From NCBI GenBank assembly GCA_009869945.1, contig WIXG01000058.1, positions 62,001-126,000 on the forward strand: a stretch of DNA of 64,000 bases, read 5' to 3'. Under the pieces are notes generated by a model. It was not told the origin of the DNA. It saw only the letters and a program-made list of their open reading frames with translations, and searched no databases. The DNA comes from Mesaphorura yosii (Eukaryota > Arthropoda > Collembola > Poduromorpha > Tullbergiidae). Below are positions 1 through 14,100 of the stretch, in pieces. Position 1 is the stretch's first letter, and every line of letters starts with the position of its first letter. A program made the position numbers and the translations under genes.

Positions 1-3000
1 CCTCCTTCCATTGTTTTGTGCCTCTATTATTTGGTTATTGGAATCCTTTACTCGTAAGATTGAGAATGAACCAGAGAAACACAGACCCGAGACCGTTTTC
101 CATTCCATTCCAAGTCAAGCAAAGACAAAATGGTTATTTTATTCTTTTGTGATTCAATAAATTACATTTTGTCCACAATTGTGCTATCGGCCGAGCTTTT
201 AGACTTTTGCCCGCACCTGCGTGACATGCTCAATGCTATATTGCATTGCATGTATTCCTTTGTATGACCGCAAGCGCAGGGTACAAGTGTTTACTTGTGT
301 ATTCATGATCTTTCATTGTGATGCTGATGGTGGTGATGTGATGCACTTTAATGCATGGGTGCGGATGTAAGCCGCACGCATGAATTTAATATGCGGCTCA
401 GGAAAATCCAAAGACTCAATTAGTCGACTCGGCAGTCAACGCAGCCGCAGTCGAGCCGCGCAAGACGTGTAATGACGACCTTGGAAAGTTACACTTTTTG
501 TAAATGCAGTCGTCAAGCTCATTGATTTGCAGTGGAAAAACCAAAAAATTCATTTGAAAGAATGATTATGCTCCTAGAGCAGAACAGCAGAGCAAAGCGG
601 CAAACGGCAAAACACGTCATCGTCATCATTCACGTGTTATACATTTCATGGCTGGCAGAATGGAGTGCAGTGCAGGAAAGGTCAACTCAACTTTGAGCTT
701 TGTGCAATTAAAACCATCGCGCAATTGTGCTCGTGCGCGTGCTCATAATTTGTCCGTGCTCACTTCGGCCTGAAAGTTCACAAGTTCGTTCCAACTTGGC
801 GTCAGAGACTTCTCCCATCGTAAACGTGAACTCTTCGTACACTGTGCACAAAGTTGTCATTCTGGTTTTGTTTGTGTGGGAGTCGACAGTCGAAATATGC
901 TCACATTACAATGAAAAAGTATACCTTCATTAAATGTTCCATTATCATTGTGTATGATCATAATTCTTGCAGCGAGCAGCAGCGCAGTGTTGAGTTACGC
1001 ATCTCGTGTTGCTTACCTGATGAGGACGAGGATTTACTCAGGCCTGCGTTACACTTACATGGGCACAGCTTGCGTTAAATGAAGAATACTCTTACCTCGT
1101 ACATCATTTGTGCTGGTGCTGGCGCAGCGTAATCCTAATGGTTCATTATAATAATACAAGAGTATCATTTTTGTGCGTTTGCGTTGTAAAATAAGACATG
1201 ATGTAATGGATTTAATGTTCTGCTCTGTTTTCGTCTTCATTCGTGCATTCATGCATTCGCAGAGCGCCAGCATAATTTCTGACTGTCTCTGAGTCAACGT
1301 CACCCTGAATTGTGAATGCTGCCTTTCCTTTCGATTTGCATGTAATTTGTACATAAAAATTATGATGATTATTGGAATTGGAGTCGGAGTTACTACGATT
1401 ATCTTTATTGCTCTTGCCGTTGCCATTGCTCGCGTATGGCGATCGCCTAGTCTGGCCTGCCATTACGATTACGCATCGTATTCGCATATGCAACGCATTA
1501 CAACTAATTACGTACGCGAATCGACTTGCGTGTGGCGTGGCGTGCCTGTACCGACAGTTAGTCAAAGCGTGTGTAAAATTTACATGTTTTGAGCCCATAT
1601 AATTTTCCATGTAATCAAATTTGTCTCATTTGCATTTCCTCCATCGTATTGCCATTCCGGCCTGTCGTGGCGGCAAGGGAATCCGTATTAATGTAAATTG
1701 GTTCTTTTTCATCAGGTTCTCTTGGGAAAAATCTGTCTCTACGCGCCAGACACTGAACAACGCGTTCCACAGCCACGCAAGACTACGGCATCAAGCAAAC
1801 GGGAAATTCACGTATTGACGCGTGAGCCGAGGCATGACGCTTGACATTGTTGACGTATTCTGAGGTAAGTCCCCTTCCTGTCCTGAAATCAATCAACTTG
1901 GACTTAATTAAAATGGTTCCGGCCGTAGAGAGCAATGATTGATTAATTGTGGGCATTTTACTTCATTCCGGCACGACGTCGTTAACTGCTTCGGATTTCT
2001 TGATACAAACGTTGGTTGAAAGCGCGGGTTTTCAAGATTAGTACTCTATGACCATAAGTAAAGTAAAAGTCAAATTTCAGTTCAGTATCTCATTTCATTT
2101 CATCACCGCCACCACAACACACCTCAGCACAGCACATCATCCCATTCATTTTCTTGCCCTGCCTGGCACTGCGACATTGCTGCTTGCTGCACTGCCTCGT
2201 TCGCATTCGCAATCCTGTGGTTTTATTCATATGATTTTGTGGGAATTACATTCCATATGATGAGTTTTATCTTCTGTTGCTCGAATCTTGAAAATATTCC
2301 GCAAAACGATTTATCCGCTGCTGCTGCTGCTGTGCTGGTGTGCATGAAACCGTGAACTGTGCATGGCAAATTACGATGATGGCCTGGAACTTTGCCTGGA
2401 AGGCGAAAGCAGACAGCACCGAATTCCCGTTCGAGTATGTAGTTTGAGTGGAATCTCCAGTAGCAAGGCTGGAATGTACGTATGCTGGAACTGGAATTGG
2501 AATTCAGTGCTCTAGCATCGGCTTACGTACGAAAGACGCATGGCATATAGCACACGAGTAAATATTTAGTATGTGAAAAGTCTACTTTCGTAACCAGTAT
2601 GTAATGCCATGCCATATAATGTTGTGAGGGACAATTCAGGCTGGCTGTTGCTGTTGAACAGCGGTAGCGGCGGAAGTTGGTTGTCTGTTCTCTGGCCTGC
2701 TGGTTCGTTTCGTGGCCGTACTCATACGCAAGAAAAGTGGGGTGTTGTCTAGTTCGAGTTCGTAGTTCTAGTCCACATTACACGTACTTCTCAGGACTCG
2801 CGAGTCGTGATCACGGCACGGCTCAGATCCAAATAAGAACGCAAGCAGTGTAGGCAGCCAGAGTTTCAGTCAGTACTCGGCTTCGAGCACGGTAACAGCG
2901 AACAGGATAACGCACACAGCCACAGCAAGCCAAAAAGAATCTCGAATCTCAATTCCAATTTTTACGTAACTCAACCACGCCAAGGCACAAGATACAAAGT

Positions 3001-6000
3001 ATGTGAGATACTTTTAGCTTCGCTAGCACTCGTCATACCGTCGTTGTCGTCATCGTCATAGATTATTACTAATATTACGTTACTGTTTCCACACGACTCG
3101 ACTTCTTCATACAACGTATTAAATTATAGCCCGGCCCAAATCTTGGCCAGTCGGTCGGTGTGTTCTGTTCTGCGTCCTGTAATACTATAAATTATGTCTC
3201 ATACACAATCTCAAACCGCAACACAGAACAGCGCGATGATATACACGTCCAACTGTTGATTTCGCGAACTGCCGAGCTGTGCATTGTGAAGTACTCTTTT
3301 CTGTATGAATTTCTGTCTCTCAGTCATTTCACAGTCGCAGTTTGTGCTTTTATTGTTGAAGTGCAAAAATCAGACTCATACTTCTTCGACACGACTTTTA
3401 TAGTTCATTCTTGCTTTCTTCTGCCAACTGCCAAGTGACTGTGCAACTCAAATCAGTGTTGTTCTGAACCTCAGGCGTGAAACACGCAGTCGAAATTCGC
3501 GTCGTCAGTCGTTTCTTACACGGACACGGAGTCGGCCAGGAAATCGTACCGGATCTTGAGACTAGCCTGGCGTGAGTTGACTCTTCTAAGATTTATCATA
3601 ATTAAAAATCAGGTTCTTACGAACGAACATAACAAATAAGACAACAATGTGAATTATCACTGCATGACGACTTCGCAATCGCTATCGATGTACTTCGTTT
3701 CCTGTGTGAGACGTGCTCTTCGGCCGCAGAAGCAACTTGAGACAATCAAACCGGAACACTGGTTCGTTGCTACACTGCCAACACACCATAAACATAACAA
3801 GGTAAATTCACTCTATTATCGCTTTGATTGACTGAAGATCCTTTCCGAAGCATTCGATTTGAATTATCTGCCGGCCACGACACTTAAAGCATACGTATCA
3901 TGAAACCATTCGTCATGTCCATGTCATGCCGTATCTCTTCAGTCTCAATCGCTGTCTTGTTCTCGGTGTGGTTTATCAATGCGCGCGGTGTGAACACGAA
4001 AGGCGAGACACGGGAGTCAAAAGGTCCTGACTTTCGTCTGATAATTAGAAAGAGGTGTTGAACCGAGTCCTTTTATGCCTTCCGACACCACTGCCGCTAC
4101 TTTGCTAGAAACGAGTGTAGAGTGCAAGATCTGGTAAGTGACAAATGATGGCAAGGTTTGCAAGTCGATTCGAGACTCTCGAGACGCAAGGCAACGCAAG
4201 CACGACGAGGACGACGACGCGAACGTGAACGCATCGCACAAGGCTGAGTCATTCTAATTATTACTGGGAATCGGAAGCCAGGCAGAAATATGCAGATGCA
4301 GCAACATCACATCATCTTCATCTGCATTCTACACTGCCTGTACGAAAGCAAAGGCAAAAACGAAGGAAAGAGTTTATCAAACTAATAATAAATCTGTACA
4401 CTCCGCATATATATAAGCAGAGCAGCAGAAGGACGACGACGAGCCAGCACGCCAGCGGAGAAGAGACGTAAATGGTTTGCGTCTTGCGTTATTCGATGAA
4501 TGGCAAAATTAGAATTAGAATCTTGGCTTCTGCTTCTGCTTCCGATCTAGTAGAAAAATGAGACACGGCAGATGCAGACGGGAACTTGCAGAGATGAAAA
4601 ATAACTAAATTACTGTTCACTCACACCTACTTTGCTATACTTTACTTTACTTGCGCCAAACCAAGCCAAGCCAAACTCGGCACTGCCTTGTTGGCTCTCT
4701 TGATTTGTAATGAGACAATTTCGCATAGCAATAAAAGAAAAAAGCCACTGCGCGCACGGTTGGCCATGGACGAAAGATTTGGGAGATGGTGTGGGATACG
4801 CATGGAAGACAACTTTGTCGTGTAGTGGTTAATTTAAGGCCTAGTTACAACAAAGTGACTAATGGGTGACATATATTGACGGAGTACGTTCGTGTATGTA
4901 AAAGAGACCGAAAAATGTTTACGGGCTCCCGGCTCTTTGCAGTTTGCAGCCGCAGTCAGTCTATTGTTTTGCTCGAACTCGCAGTAAATTTTAAAATATT
5001 CATTACCGAGCTTAACCACAGCATAGTCCCGACGGCGGAGACGAGAGAAGTTTTGTAAGATTATTTTGACTTGAGACTTGATAACGAGTCAACAAGCAAG
5101 TCATTTATCGTCATCCATCTATTCTCAGCATTCTTTTCAGTTTACACCAACACCAGTACCAGAAAGCCTGCAAACTGCAAAGCTCGTTGGCAGACAAGCT
5201 TTCTTTTCTTTTCTTGGCTCTGCTTCTCTCCTCGAATTTCTTGCCTGGCTTCAGCAGATCCATTACATTATTTCTAATTCAAACTCATTAATTCTTTACT
5301 TGAATTCACATTTGCGTTTCTTCTGAAGTTTGAGCTAATTTCCTTTCCTGCCAACCAGTTTGACGATAACTGCCAACTACGTTACGCGAAACGCGAGTTA
5401 GTTATAATCATGATTATCGAATTTAATTTCCTACACCCGTGCTTCATTTAATTTATTGGCCGACTGGCACTTACCACCTACGATTAACGACACTCGATCG
5501 ACAGAAGCGTCTTGTTTTGCTTCTTGCATTGCTGCTTTGTTGCTAACTGATCAGCGGTCTAAGGAATGATCAGATTCGCTTGCTTACATGAAAACGCGTG
5601 CAGGACACGGCGACATGAGGACTTGGACGGTGAATGTGAGCGTATTTTTGTATGAAATATGGCTTGATGCAGTTGCTGTTGCTGCCTGGCCTGGCCTGGC
5701 CTTGAATGTTTTTATTCAACCGTGCATAAAAAAGATACCGGATTTCTTCTCGTCATTATGTCTACGTCCACATGTTGTGCTTGACTACTGAAGACTGAGC
5801 TGCTGCAGTTTCAGTCGTTGTGCGTGGCAGCGGCAGGCACGATGATTTGTAGTGAAATGCCGGATTCACTTACACATTACACGGACGAGGAATAACTGGT
5901 TCAGTTCATGTTTCGTGTAATTTATTAATTTACTTCATTAAAAATGTACCAGAGCAAAACGAGCTTCAGCTTCGCTTAAAATACGACTAACAGACCAGTC

Positions 6001-9000
6001 AAAAACTTCAAGATATGCTGGATTTGAGTGTTGTAATTGTAATTGATGAGAGGCGGCAGACAAGATGACATTGATACGTGAGACCAACACCAGTAGCATT
6101 GTATAGTATTTATCCTGAGAAGTCGCAGTGGCAGTCGCAAAAAACGCGCCAGGAATCAGGATTTGATTCAGGATCAGAATTTTTTTAAATTCCTTCTCTT
6201 CAGTGTTCGCGTACTTACGCAGCTTGAGGAAGTTGTTTTTGCTGTACAAATCTTTAATGAAAATGTATTATCAATGCAAACTTCTCAAAGACAGAGTTTG
6301 ATTTCGAAGACACTTGTGTCGCGTCTCCTAAAAAATTGGTCCTATGGTCCATTCAAACTCTTTCATCCTTTATAATTACTGCACAATGCCCGAATGAATG
6401 AATGTGACTGCGACGCTCTTCATCATCTTTCTGGATTTGGACTGGCAGTGCAGTCCGAAGTTGTTTCTCTGAACTCTTTATTGTACGTCTACGTACGTAT
6501 TTACAATTTACGAGGCTTGAGAAATTGCTTATTTGAAATGTGGGCGGATTTGCTGCACGTTTTGCGACTTTTGTCATGCTTAAGCGAAAATATATCGTCT
6601 GCATCTGCACTCACACAAAGCAAATGGCCTGGCGTGGCGTGGCATGAGCCTGGTCTGAAATGGCCGGGTTCAGGTTCAGGTTCCTAATTCATGTAATATT
6701 GATCGCATCGTAATTCAACTCGTCGTCGTTTCGTCTTAAGAAAACACATTACAATAATTTTTGCTCTCATTTCTTCCATGTACGTCAAATTCACCCGAAC
6801 TCAACCACAAAAGACGAACAAGTTTTGTCTTAAAAAGAACGAAAATCACGACGCAAACGAAACCAAAGCTAAACCGACCCAGCAGGATTCACGATTTCAT
6901 CTCAGATACGGCAGGTTCGAATTCTAAGCAGAACAATGACGAAGGGAAAGAACAGAGACGAAGAATGACTTTGCCAGGCGATGGCGATGGGTTAAGATTA
7001 GCCATAATTCATGATACAGATTTTGGTCAAAGGTTACGTGTTACATGACAAAAATTATTAGTATTGAATTGTTCCGTGACATGGCGAGTAAAAAGAAACG
7101 AAGGCGCAAGGATTTTGTTCTGTGCTGTGCTGCGTCGATATTCATATCGAATTTGAGAAGAATTTCTTCGGCTGAACTCTGAACCCTTTCGTTTACGTGC
7201 CCAACGGTGTGAGAACCGATGAACCGTTGCCTTTTGCCCTGCCATTCCGGTGCTCGATCTTCTCGTAGCCATCTCGATCTGTTGATCTCATTATTTATAA
7301 TAAATTGTTCCAGATAGATCGCTCTAATGATATAACAAATGTGAGGATAATAATAGAGACGCGGCACAGCACGCAGGGCGCAGCAGAGTTTGAAAAGAAT
7401 GACAACTTTTCTGGGAAAAAGACCAGGGAAAAGGTCAAAATTTGAATTTTCTTGAAAAGCAAGCAAATGGCATCAGTTCAGCAGCAAAATGAGGATCACG
7501 AACCACGAGACCAGGGAAGGCAGGGCAAGGCTAGAGGTAGCTGGGAAGTTACGAAGACGAAGTTACGAAGCGGTGAGGACATGAGTTATAATGATGAATT
7601 ATTAATAACGTTCGATTATTCGATTTTCCCTATCTCCTTTTTAACATTAATTCCCCCTGACTGAACTCCCTTCCAACGAGCGCGCGGCAATAATGAAGCC
7701 AACCAAGCCCATGAGAATGACGCTGATGCGGATGCTGAAGCTGATGACATCAAGTCTACTTTTAGCTCGCAGTGGATCCAATATGCGAAATGTCTCGCAC
7801 TGCTTGCTCTTTTGACTGACCTCTCCGCTTCGCCTTCTTGTTCAAAAATGGTATAAAACATTACGCATTACGTGAACGATTCTTATAAAAATCACATCAC
7901 ATTACTGGCCAAGTCGGCCACTACTTTTGCTTTTCGCTATTATTAGAACGAGATGAATAGAGCAAAAGAACACAGTGAATGGCTCGGCTCAGTGCATGGA
8001 GATTTGGTAACTTGATTCTTTTCTTTATTGGACACTCATTTTTTGCAATGGCAGTATTTCATGTACTCAAGTCAAGTGAATCATCCTTTTTCTCAACTTT
8101 TTCTGCTATGTGACCACTAGCTTGGCCGTAAGAAATTGGAATTGGAGGACGATGAAGGATGAACAGCTCGAAAACAAGCCAGCCAGCCAGCCAAGTGGAG
8201 ATTTGTCGTCCGTCCTGTCCTTTGTTCTATGATTAACCATTCATGTGTTCGTCTTGCCACTTAGACTTCGCCTGTGATTTTGCTTTTTGCAAGCAATCTA
8301 TAAATCTTGCTTGTACCCAGCCGAGCAACTGAAATTAATTTGGACTCATTGCCACTTCATATTCGAATGTAGTGCAGCTGCGCTTTCTCATCGCACGTAG
8401 GAGTTAATGAATTATGCTCCAAAGTCAAGTAAAGGAAATTAGAATATTTAATTTGCTAAACATTTCGTGAATGCCTCATGCATCTTGAGTACTTTGTCAT
8501 ATCCAATTATAAATGTCTTGTCCATCTCGAGAGTCGTGGTTTCGCAGCTAGTCAATCATTCATACTTCGCGATTGCGACGTTCGAGTGATTAAATACAGT
8601 TCGTTTCTTCGTGTGCTGTGTTCGTCTGGCACCAGAAATTAATCTTTACTTGCACTGCCCCATCTGTCTATGTATAGAATTACGGCTGCGCCGCACTCCT
8701 TTTTCAGCGTCGGCTATCAGTATCAGCTGACTTGATGTCAGATCAGAATTCATATCTCATTAATTTAGAATCTCCATTTTGTATCATGCTTCATGCCTGA
8801 ACTAAATTGAAAATCGTAACTCACGAAGGGAACGAGACCAAGAGGAACCACTCGCATGAGATACGGCGATGGTACGGGAGATTTGATGATTAAGAGAAGA
8901 GAAGAAAAGAGAAGTGCTGCTGTCATAAACGAAATTTGTTATTACATTTTGCATACAATTTTATGGCAGCGTTTAGATCTCATGTACCATGCAGCACCAA

Positions 9001-11151
9001 GCAGCAGTGTGTAGTTGTGTTGATAGTTTTCTAAACTGTGAAACTGCGAATGAACCAACCAGCATTTAATTGCAAACCGCTCACAAAGACAGGCCGGCCG
9101 TTTTATGGCCCGGAACAGGCCGAAATATATAAAAGTAATGCAAGCATGCTGTTTACGCACAATAAAAAATTTTGTACACATTTCACATCTCATATTTATT
9201 TATTCTGGGCCCCGCTAACGGTAAAAGATGAGAAAATTACACTATTCAATTCTTCCACCGAAAACTGCTGCTGCTGCTCCGCTGTGGTTTTATGTCTTTA
9301 TATGTGCGAAATGGCGAAAACACATTAAAATTGGCGTAACGTACGAGCAGTTTTTAACAGCCTTTTGGGTTTGAATTTATTACACGACGCTGCGATATCA
9401 ATTTTACGGTTATTTATTAAAGGACGCATAAACAAGCTTCGACGGCTAAATATTATTTTCTGTACACGGATTTGATAACCTTTACATACGCTTTTGGTTT
9501 TCGCTTTTGCTCCGGCGTTGCGCTGCCTGCCTGCTTGTTTCCAGTTTGCTTGCCTTTCCTGTTGAAATTCAGCTGTGCCTTAGACGAGGAAGAATATTAC
9601 AGAGGTTGCTCCGGATTCTCATTAATAACAGTCAGTTTCGCATATTTGAATTTACTGGTTAAGTGGATTTGAATTAAAGGCTCTTGACTTGACTTGACGA
9701 CTTGGTCGGTCGTTGTTCCTGCCTGCTCGTTCTTCGCCATCGCCGTTCACAAGCAACGGGCTTTGCTCCCTGCCTTATTGCTTTGCTACATTAGCATGGG
9801 TAATTCTGAGGTATGCTCTCGTCAGTGCTGCGGTCATAACAATGTGGAGCATTACCATTTCTTTTCATCTTTGCTTCTATTTTCCTCTTTATTCAATTAT
9901 TTTACCATCGTCATCATTTTCTGCCTTGCTGTTGCTGAACTGCTCTTCTTCATCATCATCTTCATCTCGAGGCTTTCTTTCTTTCGTTGTACTGCATTGC
10001 TGCGTTGGCTCTTGGCGTGAGACGCCCAAATTTGGTCAATAATGCACGACAACGACGAGGCGTTGCCGAGTTTGGGTCACGATCCTCTTATAATATTGAA
10101 AACGCCGTACTCCCAATCTTTCAGGCCACGGGCAGACGAGCAAGCACAACATTTACGAGAAATCATAAAGCAATCTTTATAATACACAAACGAACTGTAT
10201 AAATACTGTAATAATATTTCACGAGCGAGCGTGAGCGACGAAGGAGCACGCCAGGCGGCCACAGCCACAGATTTTGAGTTTCAAGCGTTGATCTTTTAAA
10301 GTGAAGTGCCACAGGATCACAAGAATAACAACCACAAAATCACACGGCACCAGCAACCAACGAGTTCAGTTGCTGCGTGCAGCAATAATGAATACATTAT
10401 TGGTCGCCGGTGTTAACTTACGTTGATGTTGATCTCAATATTTTCTTCATCCCTACCTTCGTGCCGTGCTTCGTAGCAGCAGCAGCAGAAGAAATCTCGC
10501 CCGCTCGCTCGGAGGTTGTCGAGTGTAATTGTAATTTATAATTCCACTGATTTACAGGCACAAGTCATGATCTCGATCTTGATCAGGCGAAGCTCACGCT
10601 CAGACTGTGCAGCGCAGCGAAGACTTGTAATCCAATCCTATGATTATACGAATTTGATACGATGTGATACGAATAAAGTCATGTGCGGTAGTGTGAGAGC
10701 ATTTTTTGTTTCCTTTCAATGTGCGTACGCATAATTCACACAGTCAGATTAGGTTTCAGACTCGTTTTGACCTTTTTCCAATTCTATTTCGTGTTTTTGC
10801 TGATATTTTTCATTAATTGAATTGAAAACTCTAATTTGATGTTAAAAGGTCCCGGTTTCGATTAATGATGAAATTGCGAGATGCGGAGAAGCGAAACACA
10901 AAATAGGGACGGAGAACATTATTAAAATAACACTCTCTCAGCCCGGACGCCGAAACAGATTTAAATTAGGGCCCTGGCTCAATTACCATTACCATCATTA
11001 CTCCGCAATATAAATAATAGCCCTTAATTTCAGCCAACCGTTTTGATTTACGGCTTCCTTTTGAGGAAAACTTCCACATCGTTAATTATTTCAATTTTAT
11101 TTATTATTTCTACGAAGTAACGAATGCGGATTGCGGAATTAGATTCAAAAT
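1..11151. other. Non-coding upstream region, no gene seen
   Basis: Only short chance-level open frames occur on both strands, none with a domain or credible splice pairing. Minor features are (CTG)5 at 2318-2332, (CCTGG)3 at 5685-5702, (GCCA)-type repeats at 8178-8192, and isolated TATA-like strings near 4418 and 7852 without other promoter evidence. Exons of a neighbouring gene too short to see cannot be ruled out. Confidence 0.6.
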
Positions 11152-11169
11152 GCACACGTGCACGTGTGC
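11152..11169. promoter_or_regulatory. Perfect 18-nt palindrome containing two tandem CACGTG E-boxes
   Basis: Reads GCACACGTGCACGTGTGC, identical to its reverse complement, with abutting CACGTG hexamers at 11155-11160 and 11161-11166. CACGTG is the known core site for bHLH-zip and bHLH-PAS factors such as Myc/Max, Mitf and CLOCK/CYCLE. Regulatory use is inferred; it lies about 24 kb upstream of the receptor start. Confidence 0.35.
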
Positions 11170-14100
11170 CTTACAATTTACGCCTTGCATGGAGGAAAAT
11201 ACGGAAAAGTGAAAGTATTTTTATGTCGAGAAATTCTACTCTTGAGCCTTTTGCCAAGCCGGAAGATAACAAGGAAATCCATTCAATCTCGCTACAGATT
11301 GGGTTGGTCAGAAGTGGTAAAGTAAATGTAAATCTCAGGGCCATGAAACTGAAAACGCTGCAGCACTTTGCATTGCGCTGATGCAATAATGTCATTTGAC
11401 GGGAGGTCATTTAAGCGTGAAATGACGATGTTGTGCTGTTGGGGACGTATTCACGATAAGTTTCGTACATAATTAATGAAACAGGCAGGAGAGTGAAAAG
11501 GCCCAGAGCAAGATGAATGAGGGAAAGATGAAAATGAAAATGGAAGACTGAATAATTTTCTTCATGAAAAGATTTGCACGCAATAATTTTTCTGACGGTA
11601 CGGCGGAGACGGGACGAGACATTGCTTGTAATACCAACCCAAGTCTTCTGCGGTTCTGCGAATAAACCATGATCAACAAGAAAGTACCCACTTATGTTTC
11701 GCATATGGAATTTATTAGTGAAAATTATCACCGGAAGACGACTGTCACAATTTACACATTACGAAATACAGTTTATTACTGGTTTTATGCTTCTGTTCAC
11801 GAGCATTGCTATTTCCTTCTTTTACAAAATCCAGCCTACCGCACCGCATAGAATACCAGAATCTTTGCAAATATGATTTATGCTGCACAAAATTGCAAAA
11901 ATTATCCGGAAACCGGGGCCCAGGATCCATTTTGCGATCCTTCCGTCTCTTTTCATCTCGAACTTGCTCACACCGATTACAAATGCTAGATTCCAGCGAC
12001 AAACTGCCTCACAGATAAAAAGGTTGATCTGAGTTCGAGCTGCAGAATTGACCGGTTACTATCATTAGCGAACTCTGTTTTCGCAAATTACTTATAATTG
12101 AAAGACTCATAGCTGTGGAATCATTGAAGGTGATGGTGATGAGGGCATAAAATGAACGCAGAAGGCTGTGAAAAGGCGAATGCAGTTTTTACAGGCAATT
12201 CACCAATGCAGACACATGAGAAAAGAGTCGACTGGCTACACACTTTTCATAGCATAGTTAAATTTTGCGCGTTTTCTATTGAAAAATTTGCGTTTCGCAT
12301 TAAGTTACAGCACCAGCACGAGTGGTGTAGTGGTTGGTATGAAAAGATTGTGGCTGGCGCAGGCAAAGGCAATGGCAAAGGCGATGGCTGATGGCTGGCA
12401 ATAATAATAAAATTATAAGAAAGCGATTGCAAGAACATAATGGCATAAGTATAATGTCAAATTCGTGAGGGCCGAATCGCGCTATGGCGTAGTTCGTAAA
12501 GCCACGCCGACGACGGCGGTGGAGACGATGATGATGATACTTTGCGTTGTCTGTCGTGACTCGTGACCTGACGATGGTGATAATGGTGAAAAGTCATATT
12601 CTCATATTCTGCACTCTTTGGCTCTTCGGCATTGCGCTGCATTCGGCCATTAATACGGTGATAGAAATTCAAACTCCGAGAACGATCAAGTCAGCCGTAC
12701 GACTTCTCTTCGATGGTGGTGGCGTGAGTTTGAGATGAAAACATTCATTTGGCACTTTGTACCGTGCAATACCTTTCCGTATGGTCATAGAGCTGACTCG
12801 CCTCGGCCCGGCCTGGCTTATGTCTTGTGAAGCAGTAGCAGTGTACTTGAAGCGTTGCCTGCCGCAAAATTAAATACACCTCGCATTGCTAGGCCGTGCC
12901 CTCCCGTAACAGGCCACGTACTAAATTATATCTAATTTTTTGGGTCTTGCTTTTATTACAGATTACGCAGGCAGCGAAAACAGCAAGAGACAGAGACAAG
13001 ACACAAGAAGCGCAGCAAAGCATTACGATGATTTCTTCGTCCGCGTCGTCTTCTTGAGAAGACCAACCGACCAGAACACCAAATCAAGACATAACGAAAG
13101 CGATGCAGATGTAAGCAGGGGGAGCAAAATACGTGGCATGGTGTGGAAGCTCAAATTCAAAGATAGTGAAGTAAACTGAATGAATACCGAAGCTGTTGCT
13201 GATGCTGCTGCTAAAATTGGAACTCTGCATAACATTAGCATCAACCTGCCGTCTGCCGCATCCATCGCAGCGCAGAGAGATGAGAAATTCTTCTTTTTCT
13301 CCTTTTCTTATGATTCCATTATGCCATGCATAAAAGACGGCTTTATTTTATTTTGAAGCATTTTATTTATTAGTCTCGCCACACAAGCAGGCACGACGCA
13401 TATTATCACAGCAGAGCAGGATACGAAAGAACGCAGAGATTTGAGATGCTCTGAAAAGAGTTGAGGATTTGAAGCGACAGGCGTGACAGAAAGGAATCTT
13501 GAATCTTCCTTTTGTAGCACTAATTTTTACGTCCCACGTTTGCGTTTATGGAGACTTCAGCTTGGATGTAGCTTACTTGCTTGATTTTTATTCGCAATTC
13601 AGGCACTTCAACGGGCAATGGTCATTAGACTTTTTAATCAAGTCTGGCCGTGCCGGCACCGCAGTGTCTTGACTGTATGCATTATTTTTCTGCATGCGTG
13701 CATGGCTTTAATTAGTGTACGTCAATATAGTACCAAGCACCGTGATTTCCCGAGTCCTAGTCTAAAGAAAGAAACAATGCGGCATTGTTGTTCCGGTGCG
13801 GGTCAGCTTTTCTTTCCAATAGCCAGTCGACCAACTAGTAAGATTTAAATAATCCTTTGTGGTCAGGTTATCAATCTTTGAAGATTCTGAATACAATGCG
13901 AGTACGACTATTTTTATATGCATCACGGCCACAATAACACAAAGCTGTCTTATTTCGGCTTTCAGGTCCATTAAGAATTTAATTCGCATTGTGTACAATT
14001 GCGACGAGACCCGTCTTTAATTAATTACTCAATTAATGCGTTGAGCGTTAAGTGTTACGACCACAGCGCGGCGGTCAGGCAAAGTGACATGTCGTAGCGT

